Source of the DNA: Nitrospinota bacterium
GTDB lineage: Bacteria > Nitrospinota_A > UBA7883
Reading direction: 5' to 3'
Length of the DNA: 6,251 bases
Assembly (NCBI GenBank): GCA_029880775.1
Contig: JAOUNV010000133.1
Span: 1-6,251 of the forward strand
A program made the translations under genes and the position numbers. Positions within the stretch are counted from its first letter, which is position 1. Every line of letters starts with the position of its first letter. Below are positions 1-4,721 of this stretch, one piece after another. The notes beneath the pieces are model-generated. The model saw nothing but the letters and a program-made list of their open reading frames with translations. It ran no database searches and had not been told where the DNA came from.

Positions 1-229
1 AGCCACTGACTTTTGGCGCCGTTCCCAGCGCCTGGACCACACTCGCGGAGACCTGCGTCGGAACATGGCCCAGCCTTTGCAAAACAGCAGGTACCACTCC
101 CTCCGGCTGCTCCACCAGCGCGTAGAGCAGATGAAGCGGGCTCACCGCCTGGTGGTTCAAGCGGTTGGCAAGAGAGATCGCCTCCTGCACAGCCTGGGCG
201 GCCTTGGATGTATATTTATTGAAATCCAT
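1..229 (-). CDS. clpB: ATP-dependent disaggregase ClpB, N-terminal fragment (cut by window edge)
   Basis: ClpB is the hexameric AAA+ chaperone that, with DnaK/DnaJ/GrpE, pulls proteins out of aggregates in the cytoplasm after heat stress. Only the first 76 residues are in the window; the rest lies to the left. The visible part is a Clp N-terminal domain: it opens MDFNKYTSKAAQAVQEA, and the motif HQAVSPLHLLYALVEQ (residues 26-41) matches the SPLHLL signature of the first Clp_N repeat. The stretch VVQALGTAPKVSG lines up with the ClpB-type QALNRLPQVEG, which favours ClpB over ClpA or ClpC. The ATG at 227-229 is chosen because a GAGAG ribosome site (238-242) lies 8 nt upstream and the family start aligns there. 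A promoter lies at 261-288. The ATPase modules cannot be checked here. Confidence 0.93.
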   Translation of the reverse strand, partial: MDFNKYTSKAAQAVQEAISLANRLNHQAVSPLHLLYALVEQPEGVVPAVLQRLGHVPTQVSASVVQALGTAPKVSG

Positions 230-260
230 TTATATTACTCTCACTCAATAGTACACTTTT

Positions 261-288
261 GTTATAAGACCATGCCGCCAGATGTCAA
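261..288 (-). promoter_or_regulatory. sigma-70-type promoter of clpB
   Basis: On the minus strand a perfect TTGACA (-35, positions 283-288) is separated by 16 bp from TATAAC (-10, positions 261-266). The predicted start near 254 gives a leader of about 25 nt to the clpB ATG at 229. No CIRCE element (TTAGCACTC-N9-GAGTGCTAA) and no clear sigma-32 -10 box (CCCCAT-like) was found, so the sequence suggests housekeeping transcription. The first half of the -35 (CTTGA) is also shared with sigma-32 promoters, so heat-shock control is not excluded. Confidence 0.65.
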
Positions 289-402
289 GAAGCGTCGGCC
301 ATGCTGCGGAGCCAATGTCTCAGTTCGTATATTACCGGGGACAACCATCAAATTCCATACGGCTGGGAAAGTCTGCGCCGTGAATTTACGCCGTGCTGCT
401 TT

Positions 403-429
403 CCCTCTTTAAATTAAGTTTAAAGAGGG
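403..429. repeat. perfect 11-bp inverted repeat in the clpB/hemerythrin divergent region
   Basis: CCCTCTTTAAA (403-413) and TTTAAAGAGGG (419-429) are perfect inverted copies around a 5-nt centre TTAAG. It lies between the divergent clpB promoter and the hemerythrin gene and directly abuts a TAGAAT -10-like box at 431-436 on the plus strand. There is no T-run after it on either strand, and no gene reads into it from either side, so an operator for a dimeric regulator fits better than an intrinsic terminator. If transcribed it would also form a stable hairpin. The assignment as operator is inference. Confidence 0.6.
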
Positions 430-436
430 CTAGAAT
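408..436 (+). promoter_or_regulatory. possible promoter of the hemerythrin gene
   Basis: TAGAAT (431-436) matches the -10 consensus in five of six positions. At 17-bp spacing the -35 would be TTTAAA (408-413), a poor match that lies inside the inverted repeat at 403-429. A promoter with a weak -35 covered by a palindrome is typical of regulated transcription. Transcription from here would start near 443, about 55 nt before the ATG at 498. Tentative. Confidence 0.3.
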
Positions 437-497
437 GTATGCTTGGGTTTTTGTAAAATCATTCCATCGCTATACCGCAGCCAGGGGGATTGGGCTT

Positions 498-941
498 ATG
501 AGTATCATGCCCGGAAGAAAGAGCGCCATCGAATGGTCGGAAGAATTCAGCGTGGGGATCGCCAGGTTCGACGATCAGCATAAGGAAATCATCCGGCTTA
601 TTAACGACCTGTACGATTCCTTGGCGCATAAGGACGATGAATCGAGGGATCGCATGGCAAACATCGCCGAGCGCCTGTGCAACTATACATACACGCACTT
701 TCTGGAAGAAGAGGTGGAGATGTACCGGCACCACTACCCCCAATATGAATCTCACAAGGAGAACCACGACAAGCTGACCAGCATGGCGCGTGATTTTATG
801 GTTCGGATCCAGGCCAGCGACGCCGGGCTGAAAAAAATCTGCATAGAGCTGATCGCCACCCTCAGCGCATGGCTGAAGATCCATATCAAGGAAACGGACA
901 AGCGATACACCAGCTTCCTGGTGGGAAAAGTGACAGGATAA
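498..941 (+). CDS. bacteriohemerythrin (single-domain O2-binding di-iron protein)
   Basis: A 147-residue cytoplasmic hemerythrin, a four-helix bundle that binds O2 at a non-haem di-iron centre for oxygen storage, delivery or sensing. All seven family iron ligands are visible: His28 (in FDDQHKE), His67 and Glu71 (HFLEEE), His86 and His90 (HKENH), His129 and Asp134 (HIKETD). The N-terminal signature EWSEEFSVGIARFDDQH and the length are normal for bacteriohemerythrins. The reading frame is open back to 393, but that extension would start upstream of the inverted repeat and has no family match. The ATG at 498 has an AGGGGGAT ribosome site at 483-490, 7 nt away, and is preferred; an internal ATG at 507 is the other option. 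No signalling domain is fused. It is divergent from clpB; the PilZ-like gene follows 169 bp downstream on the same strand. The partner or sensory role is unknown. Confidence 0.94.
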   Translation: MSIMPGRKSAIEWSEEFSVGIARFDDQHKEIIRLINDLYDSLAHKDDESRDRMANIAERLCNYTYTHFLEEEVEMYRHHYPQYESHKENHDKLTSMARDFMVRIQASDAGLKKICIELIATLSAWLKIHIKETDKRYTSFLVGKVTG

Positions 942-1110
942 GCCTTTGTCTGCGTTCCGGAGGCTCCAATATTTTGTTTATTAGGTTCGCAAAAAGCTCC
1001 TTATCTGCTACCATACCCTGATTCGATGGTCGCCCGGCTGGGCCGGTGGCCAGACTGGGCCAAAGCTGCTCCACGAATGTAGAACCGTCTGAAATAGACC
1101 TGGGGAATAA

Positions 1111-1479
1111 ATGGAATCCACAAGAATTTGTGATCATTGCAACAAGGAGATCACACTGGCTGACGATCTTCCTCCAGACCAGGACACCTTCGTCTGCCCA
1201 TCGTGTGGGCACACCATGCAAACCAGGCCGGCGGAGGCCTCCAGGGTGGAGAAAATCACCACCCTTTTCTTCGAATATAATGGCCGCCGCAAAGAAGCGG
1301 TCCTGATGGATGTCTCCAGCACCGGTGCGAAAATCCTCTTCGCGGGTCGCCCCCTGCCAGCCAATGCCCGTATCGAGGTGGATATCAAGGAGATGAATAT
1401 GGTCAGGCGATACGCCACAGTGGTGTGGAGCAGAAAATCGGACGGTCCGTTCTCCCACGCGGGCTTAAGATTCCTTTAG
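1111..1479 (+). CDS. small zinc-ribbon / PilZ-like domain protein
   Basis: A 122-residue soluble protein with two parts. Residues 7-32 form a four-cysteine zinc ribbon: C7-D-H-C10 and C29-P-S-C32. Residues about 45-122 look like a PilZ beta-barrel, with the DVSSTGAKI strand (residues 67-75, the D/N-x-S-x-x-G motif), a central VRRYATVVW strand and an end AGLRF. PilZ domains usually bind cyclic di-GMP and control motility, surface attachment or exopolysaccharide. The binding loop RxxxR expected 20-30 residues before DxSxxG is not visible: that stretch has only scattered arginines (R39, R45, R59, R60). Cyclic di-GMP binding is therefore doubtful; it may be a degenerate PilZ acting by protein contact. 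The ATG at 1111 has a GGGGA site 4 nt upstream. It ends 96 bp before the convergent VOC gene. The family call is fairly firm, the function is not. Confidence 0.78.
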   Translation: MESTRICDHCNKEITLADDLPPDQDTFVCPSCGHTMQTRPAEASRVEKITTLFFEYNGRRKEAVLMDVSSTGAKILFAGRPLPANARIEVDIKEMNMVRRYATVVWSRKSDGPFSHAGLRFL

Positions 1480-1512
1480 AAAACACCTCCCCGCGTCCAT
1501 CGTTTCTCTCAT

Positions 1513-1574
1513 CCTCCCGTTTTGCTTTGACCGCTTTGGATTATCCAAGCTTCATCTATTGTGATGACGGGAGG
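1513..1574. terminator. possible bidirectional terminator structure between convergent genes
   Basis: CCTCCCGT (1513-1520) and ACGGGAGG (1567-1574) are perfect inverted copies, one side touching the stop codon of the VOC gene. Inside the 46-nt loop is a second dyad, TTGGAT (1536-1541) / ATCCAA (1543-1548), extendable to GCTT-GGAT with one bulge. The position, exactly between the 3' ends of the PilZ-like gene and the VOC gene, fits a shared terminator. There is no clean U-tract and the outer loop is long, so this is a weak call. Confidence 0.3.
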
Positions 1575-1575
1575 G

Positions 1576-1992
1576 TTATGCTTGGTCCCTGGGCCCAACC
1601 CAGAAGTGAGGGTTCCATGCCACCTCCCACAAATATCCATCCGGATCGGCGAAATATCCTGAATAACCGCCCCAGGATGTATCTTGGGGTGGTTTGACAA
1701 GCGTGGCGCCAGCCTTGACGGCGTCGGAAACGAGGGTGTCTACCTCGCTTTTTTCCTGCAGGTTGTGGGCGAGCGCAATTCCGGAAAATCCGGCGCCATC
1801 GTTGGGCACACCGGCGTCCTGGGCCAAAAGGCGCTTGGGATAGATACCCAACCACGCGCCGTTTAATGTGAAAAAGGCCACATCCTCCGCATCGCCTGGC
1901 ATGCGTGGTAATCCCAGGCCGGTTTCGTAAAAGTCCACGGATTTATTGAAATCGTCGACACCGAGGGTGATCATGCTGATTCGTGGTTTCAT
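1576..1992 (-). CDS. glyoxalase/bleomycin-resistance (VOC) family protein
   Basis: A 138-residue protein of the vicinal oxygen chelate superfamily. Two beta-alpha-beta-beta-beta modules are recognisable: residues about 5-52 (ISMITLGVDDFNKSVDFYE ... FFTLNGAWLGIY) and about 70-127 (GIALAHN ... WGGYSGYFADPDGYLWEV). The motifs VDFYETGLGL, ALAHN, EVD and GGYSGYFADPDG-LWEVAWNP are those of a widespread uncharacterised VOC subfamily, in which DPDGH is more usual than the DPDGY seen here. The usual metal ligands are only partly evident (Glu123, perhaps His76), so lyase, dioxygenase and resistance roles are all unproven and it should not be called glyoxalase I. The ATG at 1990-1992 is supported by GGAGG at 2002-2006, 9 nt upstream. 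It lies 203 bp downstream of lexA in the same direction, separated by the repeat array, so read-through from lexA is possible but not shown. Confidence 0.87.
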   Translation of the reverse strand: MKPRISMITLGVDDFNKSVDFYETGLGLPRMPGDAEDVAFFTLNGAWLGIYPKRLLAQDAGVPNDGAGFSGIALAHNLQEKSEVDTLVSDAVKAGATLVKPPQDTSWGGYSGYFADPDGYLWEVAWNPHFWVGPRDQA

Positions 1993-2109
1993 TTCACCTT
2001 TCCTCCGCCCATGGTATGAATCTTTGGTAAACGATATACGAGAGTCCGCTCACAAGCGCCTCTGCCCAACTGGGCCGCCGCATGCGGATTCAATGCCCGC
2101 TCCTTCAGG

Positions 2110-2169
2110 CCTAATCAGGCCTATCCGGGCCTAATCAGGCCTATCCGGGCCTAATCAGGCCTATCCGGG
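2110..2169. repeat. three perfect tandem copies of a 20-bp unit, each a potential hairpin
   Basis: The unit CCTAATCAGGCCTATCCGGG occurs three times head to tail (2110-2129, 2130-2149, 2150-2169). Each unit splits into two related 10-mers, CCTAATCAGG and CCTATCCGGG. Worn copies flank it: CTCCTTCAGG at 2100-2109 and TCTATCAGG at 2170-2178. Across each CCTAATCAGG the sequence GGCCT-AATC-AGGCC is a perfect 5-bp stem with a 4-nt loop (6 bp in the first copy), and the alternate spacing gives competing stems AGGCC/GGCCT. It begins (minus sense) about 18 nt after the lexA stop, so it would sit in the 3' region of the lexA transcript. Confidence 0.9.
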
Positions 2170-2195
2170 TCTATCAGGCTATGGAGCCAGTTTAA

Positions 2196-2801
2196 TCAGA
2201 ACTTGCGAAGCAGCCCAATAACGATCCCCTGGATGGTCACCTGGTCCGCCGGAGCGATGATCGGCTCCATAGAGCTATTGGCAGGTTGCAAGCGCACATG
2301 GCCATTTTCCTGGTAGAATTTTTTCATGGTGGCGCAGTCGTTACCCACCAGGGCCACAACTGTGTCGCCATTATCAGCGGTGGAGGCCTCGTCCACAATC
2401 ACGTAATCGCCATCCTGGATATGCTCCTCAATCATAGACTCACCCTTCACCTTTAGTACATAGGTGCGTCCGCGGCCCATCATCTCCTCCGGAAGGGAGA
2501 TAGTCTCCTCTACGGGGAAAGTTTCGATAGGCGAGCCGGCGGCTATAAGGCCAAGAAGGGGAACCTGGCAGGTGGAAGGAAGGACGGGCTGTTCATCCGG
2601 CAATTCGATAGCCCGGCTCATATTCTTTTGCCGACGAATGAGCCCCTTTGATTCCAGATTGGTAAGGTGCTTATGGATGGTGGCAGGCGAAGAAAGGCCG
2701 AACTTCTTTCCGATTTCCACTATGCTGGGGGCATAGCCTTTATCCTTTATGAAGCCGGAAACATAATCGAAAATCAGTTTCTGACGTTTAGTAAGGTACA
2801 T
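2196..2801 (-). CDS. lexA: SOS repressor LexA
   Basis: LexA represses DNA-damage genes and inactivates itself by cleavage when RecA filaments form. The 201-residue product matches the usual length (E. coli 202). Residues 1-65 are the winged helix-turn-helix: LTKRQKLIFDYV, then SIVEIGKKFGLSSPATIHKHLTNLESKGLIRR, with SSPATIHKHL as the recognition helix. The scissile pair is Ala88-Gly89 in LGLIAAGSPI. Catalytic Ser122 is in KGESMIEEHIQDGD and catalytic Lys160 in ATMKKF. All cleavage features are present, so it should be functional. The frame is open upstream to 2891, but the family start is MYLTKRQ at 2801, with AGGAG at 2808-2812 (6 nt spacing). The recognition helix differs from the E. coli type, which goes with the unusual palindrome in its promoter. 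It probably regulates itself. Upstream is the exported-protein gene; downstream is the 20-bp repeat array. Confidence 0.97.
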   Translation of the reverse strand: MYLTKRQKLIFDYVSGFIKDKGYAPSIVEIGKKFGLSSPATIHKHLTNLESKGLIRRQKNMSRAIELPDEQPVLPSTCQVPLLGLIAAGSPIETFPVEETISLPEEMMGRGRTYVLKVKGESMIEEHIQDGDYVIVDEASTADNGDTVVALVGNDCATMKKFYQENGHVRLQPANSSMEPIIAPADQVTIQGIVIGLLRKF

Positions 2802-2840
2802 TGTTTTCTCCTGGACCGATCTATCATCATCCTGGTAATA

Positions 2841-2869
2841 ACAATAGGCGAAAACAATCCGAAAAACAA
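2841..2869 (-). promoter_or_regulatory. lexA promoter
   Basis: On the minus strand, TTGTTT (-35, 2864-2869) is followed after 17 bp by TATTGT (-10, 2841-2846). Both match consensus in four of six positions. The predicted start near 2834 leaves a leader of about 32 nt before the ATG at 2801. The -35 lies inside the palindrome at 2860-2879, as expected for an autorepressed lexA. Confidence 0.5.
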
Positions 2870-2879
2870 GTGTTTTTCG
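2860..2879. promoter_or_regulatory. candidate LexA operator (SOS box), perfect 20-bp palindrome
   Basis: CGAAAAACA (2860-2868) and TGTTTTTCG (2871-2879) are perfect inverted copies with a 2-nt centre (AG). A third, slightly shorter half-site GCGAAAACA (2848-2856) stands in direct orientation next to it, giving three half-sites at this promoter. It does not match the gammaproteobacterial CTGT-N8-ACAG, the Gram-positive GAAC-N4-GTTC or the alphaproteobacterial GTTC-N7-GTTC boxes. LexA genes usually carry their own box at the promoter, and this palindrome covers the -35, so assigning it to LexA is reasonable inference. Confidence 0.55.
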
Positions 2880-2985
2880 CTTAATTTTCACATATTGTTA
2901 GCTGCACCCATCTATATGACTGATATTGCGCGACATACCCCCCCCAGGAGCCGAAGTGGCGAGGGCTATTTTTCCGGGTGAGGTA

Positions 2986-4053
2986 TCAGTTCGGAGAGAA
3001 CTCGATTTTATCGCCAGGATAGATCACGCTACGGCTATTAGTCACCAGGGCGGTGGCAGTGCTCTTTCTGGTGGTGAGGACTTTTACTCTCCCTATTATT
3101 TTAGGAATTCCCTGGACGGCCCTGCCGTCGTTTCGCACCACGGCGCGGTTGTCTATGACAATAAAAACATCTCCCACATCCACACCTCTGGACGAACCCA
3201 CGTCGATGAAAATGACATCACCTTTAGACATCCCTCTTTTCGGTTCCCTGGCGCGGACGATGTAACCTTTCACATCCTTGTCCAATACCGGTGTATCCGG
3301 GTCCAGAGACGGGAGCAACGGTTTTTCGTAAGGGATCAAAAGATCGCCTCTCTCCAAAGAGCTGAAGGATTTAATCACCTTTGCCTTGGCGATTTTCACA
3401 CTCGCTTCCTGAACTTCCAAGACTCCCTCCAGGGTGACCATCCGCCCCAGATTGGATCCACTCACCGGATGGTACACACTTCCTTTCTCTCTTTTCAGGA
3501 CGGCGAATTTCATGCCGCGGGCCACTCCGTTGGCGGAGCCCCTGTTGATATACACGATATCCTGGCTGCTGAAGGTGATCTGATTACTGGGCTCTCCATC
3601 GATTATTTCGCCGATGGAATTGACCTCTTTTTCCAGCGCTCCGGCGGTCTCAAACAGCTCCTGGTAGGTCAGGTTTTCCTGGCGGGCGATATCCCGGAAA
3701 AATATGGCATCCAACGCCTCGGTGGTCATATCCACGCCCTCGGTCAGTGGTTGCTCATCAAGGTTCATCTCGCTGCTGACAGTTTTTGGAGTCGTCTTGG
3801 CTTTTCCACCTGTTTTGGCCATATCCCGCCTCGACTTATAGCGAGTCTTCTCCGAGGATAGAGTTTTGCTGGTCCTAGCCTGCTCGGCCTGGGTTTCCTG
3901 CAAGGTATCGTCGTTAAAGCCGCCCCCTACAATCAGGTTCGGGGGAGGGCCAAGCTCAGCCGCCGACTGGGACAGCGCCGCTATCGGCTGCAATAGACAA
4001 GCCGTCCAAACAAAAAGCAGAATTTTCCCCACTGATAAATTGGACCTTTTCAT
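2986..4053 (-). CDS. exported protein with two FlgT-C-like beta modules, function unknown
   Basis: A 355-residue protein with a Sec signal peptide: basic start MKRSNLSVGK, hydrophobic ILLFVWTACLLQPIAAL (11-27), cleavage probably near residues 26-32. The mature protein begins with a low-complexity Lys/Thr/Ser-rich linker (about 50-110), then a helical stretch (about 110-150, ending ETAGALEKEVNSI). Two related modules follow. Module 1 (about 157-243) has IVYINRGSANGVARGMKFAV, HPVSGSNLGR and ERGDLLIPYE. Module 2 (about 262-352) has DVIFIDVGSSRGVDVGDVFI, IIGRVKVL and VIYPGDKIEF. The shared pattern Gly-Ser-x-x-Gly-Val-x-x-Gly-x-x-Phe and the closing Gly-Asp resemble the C-terminal domain of flagellar assembly protein FlgT and related periplasmic proteins, often paired with LysM; no LysM is visible here. 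The ATG at 4051-4053 is chosen for GGAGA (4059-4063) and the signal peptide; the frame is open to 4152. It likely acts in the periplasm. No flagellar gene is nearby. Confidence 0.75.
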   Translation of the reverse strand: MKRSNLSVGKILLFVWTACLLQPIAALSQSAAELGPPPNLIVGGGFNDDTLQETQAEQARTSKTLSSEKTRYKSRRDMAKTGGKAKTTPKTVSSEMNLDEQPLTEGVDMTTEALDAIFFRDIARQENLTYQELFETAGALEKEVNSIGEIIDGEPSNQITFSSQDIVYINRGSANGVARGMKFAVLKREKGSVYHPVSGSNLGRMVTLEGVLEVQEASVKIAKAKVIKSFSSLERGDLLIPYEKPLLPSLDPDTPVLDKDVKGYIVRAREPKRGMSKGDVIFIDVGSSRGVDVGDVFIVIDNRAVVRNDGRAVQGIPKIIGRVKVLTTRKSTATALVTNSRSVIYPGDKIEFSPN

Positions 4054-4192
4054 TATTGTCTCCAGAATTCCGTCTGTTTTACTTCCACCACCTAAACTAC
4101 CACCAATGAGCGTCGCGACTCCACTTACGGAAGCTAACACCCTACAACTCAATCAACCCACCACCTGGGCCGAATAAATCCTCCTGGCAACC

Positions 4193-4552
4193 TTAAGGCT
4201 TTGCCGGGGCCAATACCTTTCCGAGCCTTCGCTCCCCGTATGGGGGAGTATTTTTCAGCCCGGCCTGTGGGCCACCTGAGCGTATGATCGCGTCTCTAAG
4301 GCTGTTCACCGCGTTTTCCAGCCTTTTCACTTTCTCGCCCAGCAGCCCAATCTCGCTGTTGTTCTGAGCCAACCTCAGGTTAACCGCCGCCGTTTGCTTC
4401 TCCAGGGACCACACCTGGTTCTTCAAAGAATCAAGGTCATCCTTGTATTTGGGTGACGACCCGGTGACGCACCCTGTCATTAACAGGATGACCACCACGG
4501 GGCACAACCACAGTATACCTTGCTTTAACAGAGTCGATCCGCCCAAATGCAT
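4193..4552 (-). CDS. small coiled-coil lipoprotein, function unknown
   Basis: A 119-residue predicted lipoprotein. Residues 1-27 are a lipoprotein signal: one Lys at 10, a hydrophobic core ILWLCPVVVILL, then lipobox LMTG-C28. The residue after Cys28 is Val, not Asp, which in the enterobacterial rule favours the outer membrane. Residues about 37-92 form a heptad-patterned coiled coil (DDLDSLKNQVWSLEKQ ... IGLLGEKVKRLENAVNSL), and the tail is Pro/Gly-rich and basic. This build recalls Lpp- or YbgF-N-terminus-like trimeric coiled coils, but I recognise no named family. The start is uncertain: the ATG at 4552 has no Shine-Dalgarno, yet it lies only about 17 nt from the predicted transcription start at a strong promoter, and no better in-frame start exists. 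The exported-protein gene follows after 139 bp and may share the transcript. Confidence 0.75.
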   Translation of the reverse strand: MHLGGSTLLKQGILWLCPVVVILLMTGCVTGSSPKYKDDLDSLKNQVWSLEKQTAAVNLRLAQNNSEIGLLGEKVKRLENAVNSLRDAIIRSGGPQAGLKNTPPYGERRLGKVLAPAKP

Positions 4553-4576
4553 AAAGTTTAATCTAATTTATGTTAA

Positions 4577-4605
4577 ATTATATCCAATTAATTCATGATG
4601 GTCAA
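4577..4605 (-). promoter_or_regulatory. strong sigma-70-type promoter of the lipoprotein gene
   Basis: On the minus strand TTGACC (-35, 4600-4605, five of six) is separated by exactly 17 bp from a perfect TATAAT (-10, 4577-4582). The surroundings are AT-rich. The start should fall near 4569, leaving a leader of about 17 nt with no visible ribosome site before the ATG at 4552. It separates the lipoprotein/exported-protein pair from the upstream pgeF operon. Confidence 0.75.
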
Positions 4606-4658
4606 GTATTTACATATAGTTATGGTACATCAGCATAATTTTCAAATTTCAACCTACT

Positions 4659-4677
4659 CCAGGCAATAAGAGCCTGG
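4659..4677. repeat. small hairpin downstream of pgeF (proximal to lipoprotein promoter)
   Basis: CCAGGC (4659-4664) and GCCTGG (4672-4677) form a perfect 6-bp stem with a 7-nt loop. It is the second of two hairpins after the pgeF stop in the minus direction. No U-tract follows, so it is at best part of a weak or factor-assisted terminator. Confidence 0.4.
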
Positions 4678-4681
4678 GCTA

Positions 4682-4711
4682 CCGTAACTCACTGTTATAT
4701 TAGAGTTATGG
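4682..4711. terminator. possible terminator hairpin of the radical SAM-pgeF operon
   Basis: CCGTAACTC (4682-4690) and GAGTTATGG (4703-4711) pair over nine positions with a 12-nt loop. Eight pairs are Watson-Crick; the ninth is an A-C mismatch in the minus-strand RNA (a G-U wobble on the plus strand). It begins 10 bp after the pgeF stop and is followed at once by a second hairpin (4659-4677). No run of U follows, so intrinsic termination is not certain; the pair may protect the mRNA end. Confidence 0.35.
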
Positions 4712-4721
4712 TCTGTTGCGC

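Noticed and set aside
230..260. CIRCE-type heat-shock element in the clpB leader
   Set aside because: GAGTGAGAG superficially recalls GAGTGCTAA, but there is no partner arm TTAGCACTC at 9-bp spacing.
393..497. N-terminal extension of the hemerythrin frame by 35 residues
   Set aside because: It overlaps the inverted repeat and -10-like box, has no ribosome site and no family similarity; the ATG at 498 has a good ribosome site and fits the family length.
942..1110. Gap between hemerythrin and PilZ-like genes as a possible riboswitch or terminator
   Set aside because: Only short GC-rich stems (around 1036-1062) without a U-tract and no recognisable riboswitch core; nothing supportable.
886..1458. 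190-codon minus-strand frame overlapping the PilZ-like gene
   Set aside because: No family resemblance; it covers the intergenic gap and the reverse of a gene with clear zinc-ribbon and PilZ motifs.
2064..2087. Short palindromes GCCCA-AC-TGGGC and CCGCATGCGG upstream of the VOC gene
   Set aside because: Both are short, GC-rich and have little or no loop; no promoter could be placed beside them, so they are not called as operators.
2802..2891. N-terminal extension of LexA by 30 residues
   Set aside because: It runs through the lexA promoter and palindrome, and the family start MYLTKRQ has an AGGAG site.
2892..2985. Terminator after the exported-protein gene
   Set aside because: Only 3-4 bp stems (AGCC/GGCT) and a run of eight C are seen; no stable hairpin with a U-tract.
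2926..3861. 311-codon open frame on the plus strand opposite the exported-protein gene
   Set aside because: Its translation has no recognisable family, and the opposite strand carries a signal peptide, repeated modules and a ribosome site; it is a shadow frame.
4054..4152. N-terminal extension of the exported protein (start at 4152)
   Set aside because: The Gly/Ser-rich extension would bury the signal peptide, whereas the ATG at 4053 has GGAGA at proper spacing and begins a typical Sec signal.
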